NCBI GenBank assembly: GCA_037102815.1
Contig: BTPP01000001.1
Span: 1,017,001 to 1,081,000 of the forward strand
Source of the DNA: Neurospora intermedia
Lineage: Eukaryota; Ascomycota; Sordariomycetes; Sordariales; Sordariaceae
Reading direction: 5' to 3'
DNA: 64,000 nt
The first letter of the stretch is position 1. Each line of letters opens with the position of its first letter. The translations under genes were made by a program, and so were the position numbers. Under the pieces are notes generated by a model, which saw nothing but the letters and a program-made list of their open reading frames with translations, did no database searches and was not told the DNA's origin. This document shows, piece after piece, positions 24,001 through 36,351 of this stretch.

Positions 24001-25340
24001 TTAAGGATATAAATAAAGTTCTAGAAAGTAGGAAAGAAATTTAGATTACTATTACTAAGCTTAAGCTATTAGAAGTAATTCGGAAAGTTAGGATTTAAAA
24101 ATAAAAAAAGGATAGAAAAAAAGGATATTACTAGCCAGTTATTAATAAGATTATAGGCTTCAAATTACTAATAATTAATGAATTAGGACTACTAATACCT
24201 TCCCCGAGTATTACTCCGGCTCCAAAACTAAAATTACTAACCCTATTACAAATTCTACTCCTCGAAAACTTATAAACCCCAACGCCAACCTCCCTAACTA
24301 CCCCAATAAATATCAAACCTCAAACCCTAATATAGAACATACAATCTACTATTATAATAGAAGACCTCCGGACCCTAACTTTAATAAATATATCTATACA
24401 ATTACGGGTATTTTAAAGGGTAGTACCTACTATTAATATAGTAGATTCGATTGAATAGGATAATAATTAGTTTAGATTATTTACTAACTTGGAGAATAAA
24501 GAGGAATTCAAACCGTTTAATAACTCCCCCTTTATAGATTTAAATAATTTAAATAAAGAGGAACCTATTCCAATATAAAGAAATTAAAGAAGATAGTCAT
24601 TTCTAAATCCTATAATTAATACTCTATTAAAATTATTAAAAAACTCAATATAAGAAGAGACCTAATAATAAGAAGGATTAATAGAATAATAGAATATAAA
24701 AATAAATCGGACTAATACCTTATTAATAATATCCTTAATAAGAACCGGCAGACTAAGACGGCAAATAGTACTATAACTAGGCACTTTAATTAAGAGACAA
24801 ATTGTAGTCGATAGTAATAATAAGCCTACCGGAGACGTCTTAATCTTCTATTTCGGCCTTCGAAAAAGGGGAATAGCTAAAAAAAATATTAATATCTTTT
24901 ACCTTATAGGAATAAAGGTGGAGTATAATCTTTAAAAAGGAGTACCTAAAAATTATAGGAAAGTATAGAAAATAGCTAACTTTAAAGTATACTAGAAGCC
25001 AACTATAGAGAATTAATTGAAGGTACTAGAAGATAGAGGGGTCTACAAACTAGTACTACTCGAAAGAAATATAGAGGTTCTCCCTAGAAAATAAATATAT
25101 AATAAAAAGAATAACTATAATTAAAAGATAAAAGAACTTAAAGCCTAATAGGTCGTATATAGTAATTTCGAATAAGGCTTATAGGATATAGAAGATATTT
25201 ATACGACTATCGCCAATATAGCGAGTGTAAAAATCTTCCTAGCTACTATAGTAATTATAAATCTTAAATATTATTAATTCAACTGCAATACTATATTCTT
25301 AAAGACTCTAATTCTAGAGGGGAAAATATATTACATAGAC
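20884..25340 (+). mobile_element. Ty1/copia element, 5' two-thirds (second copy)
   Basis: The 180-bp LTR (20884-21063) is preceded by AGTCT and followed by a half-tRNA primer site. The order gag (about 21.3-22.5 kb), integrase zinc region (about 23.0-23.2 kb, with a GKKQIIKAYKDTGIKL block and CLESK), integrase core, and then the start of reverse transcriptase (about 25.0-25.34 kb) has integrase before reverse transcriptase, which defines Ty1/copia. It stops exactly at 25340, where a gypsy LTR begins after TAGAC. Its remaining part, including the 3' LTR, is at 60661-60752 and 42237-44297 on the other strand. Heavily mutated fossil. Confidence 0.82.
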
Positions 25341-25595
25341 TGTCATGGCATGGTAGAAGGGGGTGCCGGGGGCAGGGCACCGGCACCATAGCACATCAGA
25401 TGGAAGAAGGTTCAAGCTCTTATCGATAGCTATCCGGAAAGGGAAGGCGGCGACGACCGGCAGAACCTGGACTTATATATCCGATTCCGAATGCCTTCGT
25501 TCGTCTAACTTCCCTTTCCTTCTTTACACTTAATATTACTTTGATTTGTAGCTTCTAATCTTGCAGTTCATCTCTCGTAGGATTACGCTTTTACA
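25341..25595 (+). repeat. Gypsy A 5' LTR
   Basis: 255 bp. It is nearly identical to the reverse complement of 60753-61007 and clearly more distant from the LTR at 26397-26642, so the pairing with 60753-61007 is specific. Confidence 0.85.
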
Positions 25596-26396
25596 TAATA
25601 TTAAGTATTTCCTTTTTTGACCGGGGACGGTATTAAAATATCCTACCTAGCTTGGAACCGAGTAGTTGGTTTTTCTTAGTTTAACTTGGAATTTTATTAC
25701 TAGTTACTCCTCTTTAAGAAGTGATTACTTAGAATAGAAGGATTACAAAGCCTCGTAATAACTATCGTATAAGCGAAAAGGTACTAATAGAACGAATACC
25801 TTTACCCCCCCGTTTCCGCCTTGGATTATAGACTACTATATCCAACGCCCGAGATACTCAACCACCCAACGACTACTATAGTAGCCCTCTTATTGAAGAC
25901 CCTAGTCCGGTGAAGGACTATTATCGCGCTTTATTATCCCTAGACCCTATCGCAATAGATTCCGAAGAAAACCTTACCGAAGGATAGTTTCAATTGCTAA
26001 ATATAAATAATACTCTACGCTCCCGACCTTGGGATAATCTATAGAGGAGACCTAGCGAGACTTTTCTTATTAAAATACCTCTTCTATATTTACTTCTATT
26101 TAAACGGGGAATAGTAATTATATTATTAATATACGTGGGCCCTAGCCGGAAGGGAGACGAAGTACTTAAAATAATTTTACGGGCTATTTAATTTAAAAAA
26201 TAAATGAAGGGTAAAGGAAAGGAAAAGAATATTACTCCTACTTCCAATACTAATACGGTTAAATATATTACTAAAGCCCCCGAATTGGCGTTTATAACCC
26301 TTAAGATTATACTCCCCTAAAAGTTCAATAACTTTTTATTTAGAAATAAAATTAAGGACCCCGATTAGAATTTCCAATATATTTATTGTCATAGCA
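25341..26396 (+). mobile_element. Gypsy element A, 5' end (LTR plus leader/gag start)
   Basis: A 255-bp LTR (25341-25595, starts TGTCATGG) follows the target sequence TAGAC (25336-25340). Then comes a leader with ACCGGGGACGG and TTGGAACCGAG, and a gag-like region. It is interrupted at 26397 by a related element. Its partner LTR is at 60753-61007 on the opposite strand, next to the complement of TAGAC, so the element is now split and inverted. Decayed. Confidence 0.78.
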
Positions 26397-26642
26397 TGGC
26401 TGGAGGTGGTCCCGGGCACGGGGCACCGGGCCCATAGCACACGGGATGGAATGAGGTTTCCAATCTTATCGATTAGCTATCCGGATTGGGAAGGCGGCAA
26501 TGTGTGGCAGAATCCTCTTATATAATCGGATTTATAATACTAACGTTTATTTACTTTCCCCTTCCTTCCTTATACTTAATAATACTTTAATTTGTAGCTC
26601 CTAGTCTTATTATCTTATCACTCGTAGGATCACGCTTTTATA
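26397..26642 (+). repeat. Gypsy C 5' LTR
   Basis: Starts TGTCATAGCATGG and shares the 3' half (ACTCGTAGGATCACGCTTTT) with the gypsy A LTRs, while its 5' half diverges, so it is a sister subfamily. Confidence 0.75.
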
Positions 26643-27866
26643 TATTATTAAGTATCTCCTTTACGACCGGGGACGGTATTAGAATATCCTACCCAATTTG
26701 GCACCGAGCAGCTAGTTCCTCATTAAAACCGATTTAAATACCACTAATCGCTCTCCTTATTAGCGATCGCTTAAAAAGGAAGGATCGCCCAGTCTTACAA
26801 TAATTACTAGTTAATACAATACTAGCAGAGTGAATAACCCCCACCCCCCCTATCTCCGCCTTAAATAAAAAAAAAAAAAAAGAAAACTACTATATAATAT
26901 CCAACGCCCGAAATACTTAATACTCCCAAAATTAATACAATAGCCCACTTATTGAAGACCCTAATCCTATTAAAGATTATTATCGCACCCTCGATCCTTC
27001 GTCTCCAAACCCCCTTACAATAGATTTAAAAGAGAACCTTACAAATAAATAATCCTAATTGCCTAATATAAATAATACTCTATATTTACGAATTAAACCC
27101 TAGAATAACCCGTAGAGAAGATTTAGCGAAATATTGCCTATTAAGACCCCTCTATATATCCCGCTTACTAAATACAAATTAATAGCTATTTCCTTAACCC
27201 GTATTAGGCTAAACTAAGCTAGCGAGAGAAATACAGCTCTCAAAATAATACCCCGCGTTATTCAATTTAAAAAATAGTAGAAAAATAAAAGTAAGGAGAA
27301 GCTAACCCTCCCGCCCCCGGAAATTAATATAATTAAACGTAGACTAACTATTAAAATACCGGAGTCCGCTTTTATTACCTTCAAATTAATATTCCCGTAG
27401 AAAATTAATAACCTTCTTTTTAAAAGTAAAACGACGGATATAAATTAGAGCTTCTACTATATTTATACTAAGAAGGTAAATTATAAAGTACCTAATACAA
27501 AGATTTATATTCAAATTAATAAAGAACCTAAAATACCTATACGAAGGGAGGTTAAAATAATTATTATAAGTACTTACTCGGAAAGGGCTCTACCGTTAAT
27601 ACCTACGCTCTCGGATTATATTAGCAATTACCTTCGGAAAATTCACCCTTACGCGAAATTTCCTCCTTATTAAACAATACTAAAAGAAATTACTAAAGAT
27701 ATCTATTAACGAGTCGAGGCTATTAACGAAGTCTAGAAGAATCCAAATAATAGCGCGGACGTATTTATCTTCGACCCTATATTAAAAACCGTTATAGATT
27801 CTCTAATATTCGGTAAAGTAGAATTAAATATTCTAAATACAATTATTAGGGTAGACCTTTTTTATA

Positions 27867-28409
27867 GGCATTTACTCCGGGGGCACCAGCCTTTAGCTCC
27901 GGGGGCCCCAAACCTTATAGGGGCCCCAATATTTCAACTCTTAGCGGGTATTTTACACATAAGATATAAATTACAAGGAAAGTTCCTTACAGTTACAATT
28001 CTTTCAACTACGTTAATATATAAACTTCTTCTATAATAGAAAAATCTATTAATAATCAAGATTGAGAACCTTGGTATTACGAATTCAAATATACGTATAA
28101 TTTATTTTAAGTCTTCTAAATAATAAAATGTAACCAATTATAGGAAAAGAAGGAGGAAGAAGATTTTGGAGGGTTAAAAAATACGTAATTATATATGAAA
28201 CCTTACGTATTAGGTGTAAGTAAGAGAGATATCTACTTTATACTTATATTAGGTAGTATCCTATAGTAAAATACTATTAAATAAACCCTCTTTAACTATT
28301 TTAAAACATCTAAAATAAAAACGTACACGTTAAACCCTAACCCGATTGGGGCCCCTATAATCAATTGGGGCCCCCGGAGCCAAAGGCTAGTACCCCCGGA
28401 GTAAATGCC
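27867..28409. mobile_element. 543-bp MULE-derived MITE, copy 1
   Basis: Terminal inverted repeats begin GGCATTTACTCCGGGGGCAC and extend about 45 bp. The target duplication TTTTTATA (27859-27866, 28410-28417) is exact at 8 bp. The ends match those of the two autonomous-size MULEs at 31250-35824 and 51712-59757, so those (or relatives) probably supplied the transposase. It has no coding capacity and the same length as the copy at 40859-41401. Confidence 0.88.
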
Positions 28410-31400
28410 TTTTTATAAAGCGTACGTAGCCGATCCGGAAGTAATATTTTAGGAAGTACGTTCCTATTTCATAGTCGACGAAGCCTTAAGAAGCCTAATT
28501 TAGGACCTAACCGAAGTCTTTAATACGGCCAACGAAAATATTAAACGCCTTAATACGTAAGTGACTTACTTTACGAGAGAAGCGAGCCGTCTTATTAAAA
28601 ATAACGATACTTTAATTAATAATTTTATATAAACTTAGAAAGAATTAGGCAAGGCTAATTCCGACTTCGCTAAAGCCCTTTATAAATTTACTAATACTAC
28701 TAACCAAATTAATAAATTTAAAAGTGATAAATAATTATAGATAACCGCCCGGGAGGCAATAATAAAATTAATAATAATAGACCAATAGATTTTTAACCGC
28801 CTAGAGGAGTTAAATATATAAAATTAACTACTAATATAAACGGTAGTATTATTTACTAAGCTTCCCCCTATACTACCTATAGAAAAGCGGTTAAATATTA
28901 AATACGTTTCTAAATAAATTACAATAGAAGAAGTACGAAATAAAGGCGAACTAAGCTGTATTCCTAGCGAATTTGTAAGTAGGGAATTGAAAGAGACGGT
29001 AGAGTAGATTCCTATTTCGCTACCCCCTAATACTAAATGCAAAGACTAGACTATCCGCCTCCGTATATGTAACGACCCGCCGGGTAATAATAGTAATAAC
29101 GACCCTATAAATAATAATAATAAAGACCGACCCCTAAATAGCCGCCCTAATATTCAATAGGATTATATTTTAATCGGTCTATTAACCCCTTATTAGCAAA
29201 GAAAAAAGAAATTATACAAGGTACTAAACATTCCCGTATTTAATAATAATTTAACTAATAAAGTCTCTTTCGACGTTTAAATCTACTAAATAAAGAATAA
29301 ATTTTAATCAAATACGGACCACTTTACCAACGAAGAGGTACAAATAAACGAAATTATACTTCAATTAGGCGGATCCGTAATAAATAATATACTCCCCTAT
29401 TTAGAAATTAACTACCCTAAAATAATTATAATAATTAATAAACTCTTTAAATAATTATAAAATAACTACTATAATTATAGGGTTAGTAAAAAAGCTATAC
29501 TTAACTTTAAACGATTTAAAATAAAGCCCTCTAATAAGTTCTAGGATTTTAAAACTTTATTCGTCCGCCTCGCTAGATAGTACCGGATTCCTAAAAAAAT
29601 ATAGAAGAGGGATCTACGTTATAAAATAATTAAGGAACTTCGAATAATAGTAGAAGCTACCTATTTAAACCCTAATAAAGATTTTAAAGTATACTTACAC
29701 TTATTCTAATCCCTAAATCCTAATATTAAATAAAAAGAGTAGAAGTTAAAAGATAAAAATAAATCGTTCCTACCCTCTAAAATTCGGAAGACCCTCAAAC
29801 CTTTTATTCTAAAGTATTAACGTCCCACCTTTAAGGAAATAAAGAAATTAAGTGCCGAGAATAGATACTTTAATTATTAATAAATAAGCTACTAATTTAT
29901 AATATATTTAAAAAAAGTAAAAATCTCTTCGATTAATTTATTAGAAACCGAGTTCAACGCTATTACCGACCAAACCTAGAGGACGTAATTAAAAACATTA
30001 ATAATTTAAAATTCTATTAGCATTAACCCCTCCGAATCCGTTACATACGGTAAAGGAAATTAGGAAGATTCTAAAGAAGAATTTAAAGCGGAGACCGATT
30101 TTAATTCGGAAAATTAGGACCTTAGGAATAAATTTCTACCCTAGGAAAAGTATCGATTAGAAATATAAAGAAAGAAAAAGATATTAGGATATAATAGATA
30201 AATAAAACTAGGGACAGGAAGTAAAAAGGACGTCCCGTCGTCAGTATAAGGGTTATGAATAGCCTTATAGTCCCCGACAATTATCTTTTACTATTATAAA
30301 ACGAAGTAATCGCGTTTATACGTAGTAAATAATTTATAGTAATTATCGACGCTATAAGCTTCTTCTACCAATTTGGAGTTTAGCTATTTTATAGGGATCG
30401 ATTAACTCTAATTACCTACAAAGGATTAGAGGCCTTAATAGTAATTCAAATAGAATTTTAAAATATATTAATATACGTTTAGAGGTTTATAGATTAGTTA
30501 CTCCGAAATTATAAGGACTATTATCGCACTTATATTAATAATATTATTATTGTCTCCGATACTTAGGAAGACTATATAGTTTACTTAACTATTATTTTTG
30601 GTCTATTTACTTCCAAAAATATCTCCCTATCCTCTAAGAAATCTTTCTTAGAATATCCTAATATAAAACTTCTGCTTTAGAATACCTAATAGCGGGTTGA
30701 AGCGTTTAAGAAATTTATTTTCCCTAATTAATTAAAAACCTTCGAATAGTATTTGGGGGCGTCCGGATTCCTATAATACTTAATCCTATACTACGCTTAA
30801 CTATTCGAGCTTCTCTAACGTAAAAAGGTCTAACTATTTATAATAGAACGCGCTAAAAGTACTATAATCAACAATAAACCAACTAAATATACTATATACT
30901 ATATACGTATAATATTCGAACTAATAAAGGAAAAGGTAGTTTCATTCGAAGCTATTCAAACCGAAATCTACGGAGGGGCTATACTCTACTATTTAAACCC
31001 CAATAAACAAACCTTCCTCTAAATCGATAGTTCAATTGAAAAAGGTTTTAATATAATATTATTTTATTTAAAAAACGATTATACCTAGGAACCCGGCTCT
31101 TATATACCCGCCAACCAAATTCTACCTATTCCTTTCCGTAATAAATACCTAACTAACGCTCAAATAAAGTACGGTCCCTCCGAACTAAAGGTAGCTTATC
31201 TTATCCAAACTATTAAAAGACTCCGGATATACATCTACTCTTACAATAAGGCATTTACTCCGGCGGCACCAGCTATATGTTACAGCGGCCCCAATCCCTA
31301 TACCGGCCCCAATATTTCAATCCTTGGCACGTAATTTTAAGGTAAAATATCCTTTACATGGTAAATCCCAGAGTCTTACAGCTGCATGAAAAAATGACAA

Positions 31401-33580
31401 TAATGACCAGTGACATGGTTTTGTATGGAGATTTCTATGGTGTACAATGTTCTTAATATTAATTTATTTTATAGTTACCTATCTATATTAATACTATCGA
31501 CTACGGAGAAGAATTTCGTAATGTTTGGTATAGTATTTATAATAGTTGACTTACTTCTACAACCTTCCAGCTAGGTTGACTTATACGACTACTTCGTATA
31601 ACCTTAGGTGCTAGTAAACCTATTTAAGCTCTCTTTCTCTTACGTTTAACTACTTATTTAATTAGGGAACTCGACTCTAGTACGGCTACTTCAATGGAAT
31701 TTAGCACTAGCTCTGGCACTGGTTCTGGCACTAGTACTGGAGAGGGTATTTCTAGAGACGACTACTATCGATCTAGAAATGACTACGGCTCTAATTCTAG
31801 CTCTAATTCTAGCTCTAGCTCTAGCGAGCACTCTAGAGAGGGTAAGAACTCTAGCTATAATTCCAGCTCTAAAGAAGGACTGTCGAGTACTAGAGAGAAT
31901 TTGAATAATAGGAGTCTTAAAGACGGGAGTTCTAAAAGCGGGAGTACTATCGATTTTAATTTTGACTCTAATTCTAATTCTATATTTAGTATAACTAATT
32001 AAATACAATCCAATATTAGTTCTAATTTTAAATCGTTTTCAAATATTATACCTAATTCGCTACTATAGTTAAAAGTATTGGAGCTGACCGGCTATTGTAC
32101 GTACTTACGTTTTATAACCTTGTTAGTAGAGTTGGGAGTAAATTCGTTGATATTATTATTATCCTCCTAATAAGATAATCTACGTTATATATTGGCTTAT
32201 AAGCGAGGAAGGTTATTAAGGTTACTCTACTTAATAGGCTTAGCCTTCTTACCTCCTTTCTTACTCTTTAAATTAGGAATTTTCTTTTACCTTAAGCTTA
32301 CCGGAATATTATCCTTCTTCCGTTGTAAATTAGTAGGTATATTGCTTTGTAATGCCGGGGTCTTTTTTTGCTTCCGGTTTAAACTAATCTCTATTGGAAG
32401 GGAGTGTTCGTTGGGGATATCTCTGGTAGAGTTCTTAGGTCGGCCGTATTTCGTAATTATAATACGAAGGTCTTTAAATCGAAAGTAAAAATCGTTAATA
32501 TCCTACTCAAAAAGATTAATTAATAATTATATATAGATATATAAATAATATAAATAAGGGACGTACGAGTAGTACTTTAAAGTGCCAGCGAGGGTGTATA
32601 TAATTAAGCTTTAATAGCTTCTCGGTAGTTAACCATTTAAATCTTTTATGGTAGTAAAGTAACCTATATTGGAGAGGGATATTATACTCCTTATTATAAG
32701 AAGGGAGAGGAGGGGGGTCTTTATATATTTAGAAATATTTATAGTTAATTATTTCTAGTATAATATATGTAATTTGCAAAGGAAGTTAGCCTAAATAAGA
32801 GTGTATAATAAATTTATATCGCTAGCGGGTCTAACTCTTTACTAATCTCTCAATAAAAGTAGTCTTTTGTTTATTAGCTATTTCGATAATGGCGGCGACT
32901 AGCTTGTAAATATTGTTATTGCCGTTAAAAAGGTAGCTCTTAATATTGAGGTTGCTTGATTCAATTAGCGATGTAATTCTAATACTATAATTTCTATATT
33001 GCTTAATATAGTAGTATACCTATTAATCTTTGATGGGGAGCTAGTTCTTTTAGATATAACGAAGGATTAATTTCTGGGCTGCAAAGCGCTTCCTTGAATC
33101 TCTCTAAGCAATAAAGAACTCGCTTTCTATATAATTATATATTATAAGTTTGAATTACTTTACAATACTATAAGGGTCGTTAGTAATCGAAGAATCGGTT
33201 GAGTTTATATTGCTACTATGTATAGAGGTATAGAGACTATAGTCTTTATTGTTAAACGGGATGGGTATTGCCTATTTATTAATACCTTCCTCGTTATTAG
33301 AATTATCGCTATTACTTTTATTATTCTAGCTAGCGCTCTTTACCTTCTTTAATTTCTTGAATTTGAGCTTGATATCATAAAGAACGTTCTTAACGATATA
33401 GAATAAATAGAGCTATTATTGAATATTAGGAAATATCTCTCCTAGAGATTGCTTTATTTCTTTGTACTTATTAGTAATAATAACGGTGGGCTTTGGAAGG
33501 TTATATTGTGACCGTATCTATTTAGTAGTATTAATAAGGAAGTCGAATACTGCCTGCTTCTTGTTATTAATAATACTAAA

Positions 33581-33667
33581 GGGGGGATAGCTCAGTTGGG
33601 AAGATCTGAGCTTGGCCCCCTTTCGGTTTCATCCGAAAGGTCGTAGGTTCGAATCCCGCTCCCCCCC
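33581..33667 (+). promoter_or_regulatory. tRNA-like head with A and B boxes (internal pol III promoter)
   Basis: A box TAGCTCAGTTGGG (33588-33600) and B box GGTTCGAATCC (33646-33656). Acceptor-like GGGGGGA pairs with TCCCCCC, and a 7-bp stem CTTTCGG/CCGAAAG encloses a TTTCAT loop. The D-arm loop is too long and the anticodon loop has six bases, so it is not a functional tRNA. CAT or TCA could be the old anticodon. Confidence 0.65.
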
Positions 33668-34388
33668 CCTCTTTCATCCGGTTTTTCGGCCCATCGGATG
33701 AAAGATCTTCTCCGCTATCGCTCCACTAAGCATTACAGCGTTAAAAATGTAGGGGCCCACCCTGGTCTAGAACCTTGGGTGTATATAACTGGGTATGTGT
33801 TAAAAATCTTATCCCACTCGAAGAAGTACCGGCCGCTTCCGCTCCACCCTAATAGGGTTTAAGAATTGGAACTTTACTATTAAAAATCTATTCTAGAGCT
33901 ACAGTTCCGCTCGAATAGAACCTGTTCGGTCCTATAATATTAGACTAATTAGTATTATTTTACCAAAAATCCTGGTTAATTAAATAAAACAATCGATTAA
34001 GAAAGTAAAACCCTACTTTCCTACCCCTACCTTAAAGATAGAATAAAAGAAGAATACTCATTTCCGGAACGAAGAGTACTACCGAAGCGTTAGGTAGGGA
34101 AGTAGGGCTTTAAGGAACCGACCAATTAGAAGCCGCAAAAGTCCACCGGGACTAAAAAAGAGATAACGTACCGAGAGAAGAAATGAAAGAAGTAACTAAA
34201 GCTCCCCGGGCCCCCTACGGTAAAGTAGAACGAAGGGTTCGGGTTAGGGTTAGGGTTGGATATGGAGAAGCTGAGGGTTTTCATCCGGATTTCAACAATA
34301 CGGTTTTTCCCTTAGACTACGAACGAAGCAGCACCGCATACCCCCTAGGTAGACTAGTATAGCTAGTTAGCGTGTATAAGACTAATAA
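33581..34388 (+). mobile_element. tRNA-derived SINE (808 bp) inside the MULE
   Basis: The insertion is bounded by an exact 13-bp duplication TAATAATACTAAA (33568-33580, 34389-34401). The uninterrupted sequence of the other MULE (near 53935-53950) confirms that nothing belongs here. The head is tRNA-like: TAGCTCAGTTGGG fits a pol III A box and GGTTCGAATCC a B box, with GGGGGGA/TCCCCCC as a remnant acceptor stem. A hairpin follows (CTTTCATCCG/CGGATGAAAG, 33671-33708), then a body of unknown origin, a TTAGGGTTAGGGTT motif near 34245, a GGTTTTCATCCGGA motif near 34275, and a (TAA)n tail. Head, tail and long target duplication together fit a SINE copied by LINE machinery. 808 bp is long for a SINE, so it may be composite. 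Confidence 0.75.
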
Positions 34389-35824
34389 TAATAATACTAA
34401 AGATGTAATTGAATATCGAGCCAATATTTGTAATACTGGAAATTTAATAAAAGGGATAGTTAAAGCGATTTGTATTGTATATATTATCGATAATTATAAC
34501 TTTAAGAAACCGTTGAACTATATGGATACACTGTAGGAATATAAATATAATACCTAGTAGTCTTATTTTATTATTTAGATCTATTTTTTTACTATATTCT
34601 ACTTCGTTATCGTTAAATACCTTGAGCAGAATACTAGTGGGGGTATAGCTATTAAGATTACGTCGACGGAGAAAGGCGCGGGCGTTATAGATATCCCTCC
34701 TTGTATATATTAAATTTAAATGACGGTCTCGTACTATAGAAGTAACCTTACAAATTCGTATAGTATTTAATTTAGAGATATCGTCGATGGTCTTGAGTAC
34801 TTCTAGCTTTAATTTACGATATTGGGGATAAATAGATGGGTAGTAAGACTTTATATAGTTATATTTTTAGTAATTAGGATTGCTGTGTAGATAAAAATAC
34901 TAGAATTTATTTTCTAAATCTTTTTTTGCTTTAGCTCTCTAGGTATAACCGTATTTATGTAATACTATTTTTCGAATCGTCGCTTTTGATTTGCCCGGTT
35001 GACCGTACTAGTTATAGAAGAGATGGTATCGTATATACTCGCTAGTTAGTACTAGAGGTTTCGTGCTGCGGCCGTTTCTACGGTTGATTGTAAAACTGTA
35101 ATCCTTTGCCTATTTATTGACTACTTTATAAAATTCTTAAATTGTAGTAGTAGGAGGGATGGCGCTAGCTGGTGGGTTGAGGATTTTGTCCCTATGGTCG
35201 ATAGTAATACCCTCCTCCTTTGATTCTAACTCTAATTCTAATTCGTTGTCGCTAGGCGAATTAATAAGGGTATCGTTATTAAAGAAGCCTTCCTATTCTT
35301 TATTGACTTAATTAGTTTAATTGGCTTAACTAGCTAAATTAGTTTAACTAGCTTGATTGGTTTGATTAGAGGATTAATTATTGTAGGTAAGGTCTACGGG
35401 CGCCTCTAATTCCTACGGCGGTATTTTGAAATCGTATGCGTACTACGCGTAGTATTATAAAGCTTTAAGAAAGTTAGTAAATAACTTTGTTGATTAATGC
35501 GATTGATATTTACGTACGTACGGTTAATTCTAGTTTGTTGTGGTAGTGATAGGAAGCTTAGTTATGAAGAAAGAGGAAGAGGGAGGAAAAAGAAGGTTCA
35601 AAATCACCAAGTCTAAAATCTGGGCATTGAGCGTTTGTAAATAGGGGTTCCACTAGTTGATTAGGCTTGGCGCTGTCTTACATAAAAGGCTGTTGTACGA
35701 TTACTGTTTGATGGAAATAAAAGATGGTAAAAAAAGATGCCCACGTTTAACCCTAACCCGATTGGGGCCGGTATAGGGATTGGGGCCGCTATAACATATG
35801 GCTGGTGCCGCCGGAGTAAATGCC

Positions 35825-36351
35825 TACAATAAAACCGTTATTATTCTTATAGACCACTCGGCGACGAAAGGTATTATAAAGTAAAAGTCCCTACGTGCAA
35901 ACTCTACCGACTGGGATAATAGACGCCTTATTAATATATCTATCTACCTCTCCCAATATAATATTAAGGTATATCACCTATCCGGGAAATTCAATTTCGT
36001 ACCCAACGCTCTCAATCGACTAAAAACCACCAATAATATTCAACTACAGCCCGAAGGAACCCTAGTACTAAATAATATTTAATTAGTAATTAACTAAATA
36101 TACTTCGCTATTACTAAAGCTATATTAAATAGCGAACTAAAAAACCTCTTTGTAACTGTATACTACAGAGATAGGAAGTATACCGCTGTATTCTACGACC
36201 TATAAAACTTTTAATTAAATAACGAAGACGTTATATCCTATTATAGTTCTTGCACAGTGGATACAGGTGCAAGGCAAAATGTATATTGAAAAGGTTCGAT
36301 ACGGAGAGAAAGAATCTATATATATAGAGGAGAGTGCGGGCTATACTCTTA
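35825..36351 (+). mobile_element. Gypsy element C, continued (end of RNase H, start of integrase)
   Basis: After the MULE target duplication the RNase H reading resumes, with a block around IDHSATKGI and a YLSQYNIKVYHLSGKFN stretch typical of the RNase H end in fungal gypsy elements. Recognisable pol sequence fades near 36250. About 36255-36351 is a less-mutated segment of unknown identity containing the inverted pair TTGCAC/GTGCAA. The telomere-motif repeat begins at 36352. The rest of integrase and the 3' LTR are missing here. Confidence 0.7.

Larger units (their letters stand above)
26397..31249 (+). mobile_element. Gypsy element C, 5' part (LTR, gag, RT, start of RNase H)
   Basis: A 246-bp LTR (26397-26642), preceded by TTTAT, is related to but distinct from gypsy A. 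The interior runs plus-strand: leader, gag-like region (about 26.9-30.1 kb, interrupted by a MITE at 27867-28409), reverse transcriptase (about 30.25-30.75 kb, with the YxDD region near 30.54 kb), a connection region, and RNase H starting at about 31.0 kb. The MULE at 31250 splits RNase H, which resumes at 35825. The 3' LTR is not found on this side. Broken by many RIP-type changes. Confidence 0.78.
31690..35424 (-). pseudogene. MULE transposase, copy A, decayed and split by a SINE
   Basis: This minus-strand gene is homologous to the transposase at about 52.1-54.97 kb. The start codon position (35424-35422) reads ATA where copy B has ATG, a G-to-A change. The start is followed by the PPWELEAPIDL-type N-terminus, then a Gln/Ser/Asn-rich repeat, a DNA-binding region, and the MULE transposase core, which the SINE at 33581-34388 cuts in the middle. 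Many TAA/TAG at likely Gln/Trp codons and several Asp-to-Asn changes make it inactive. The last part (31.69-32.0 kb) is a low-complexity TCTAGC repeat that gives Arg/Ala-rich or Ser-rich frames depending on register; I cannot tell which was real. Confidence 0.7.
31250..35824 (-). mobile_element. MULE DNA transposon, copy A (4.6 kb)
   Basis: Inverted ends start GGCATTTACTCCGGCGGCAC on both strands. The target duplication TACAATAA (31242-31249, 35825-35832) is exact. The body is collinear with the MULE at 51712-59757, including a minus-strand transposase region (about 35.4-31.7 kb), and carries a SINE at 33581-34388. Just inside the right end is TTTAACCCTAACCCGATTGGGG-type sequence. It inserted within the RNase H region of gypsy C, so it is younger than that element. 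Confidence 0.87.

Noticed and set aside
31691-32008. Ser-rich (plus) or Arg/Ala-rich (minus) proteins
   Set aside because: Both are translations of a TCTAGC simple repeat at the C-terminal end of the MULE gene; neither frame is conserved clearly between the two MULE copies.
33581-33667. Functional nuclear tRNA gene
   Set aside because: A and B boxes are good, but the D loop is too long, the anticodon loop has six bases, the T stem is imperfect, and the block is the head of an insertion with a 13-bp target duplication. It is a SINE head, not a tRNA gene.
31250-35824. hAT assignment for the GGCATTTACTCCG family from its 8-bp duplications
   Set aside because: One copy has a 9-bp duplication and the encoded transposase core has MULE-type motifs, so MULE is preferred.
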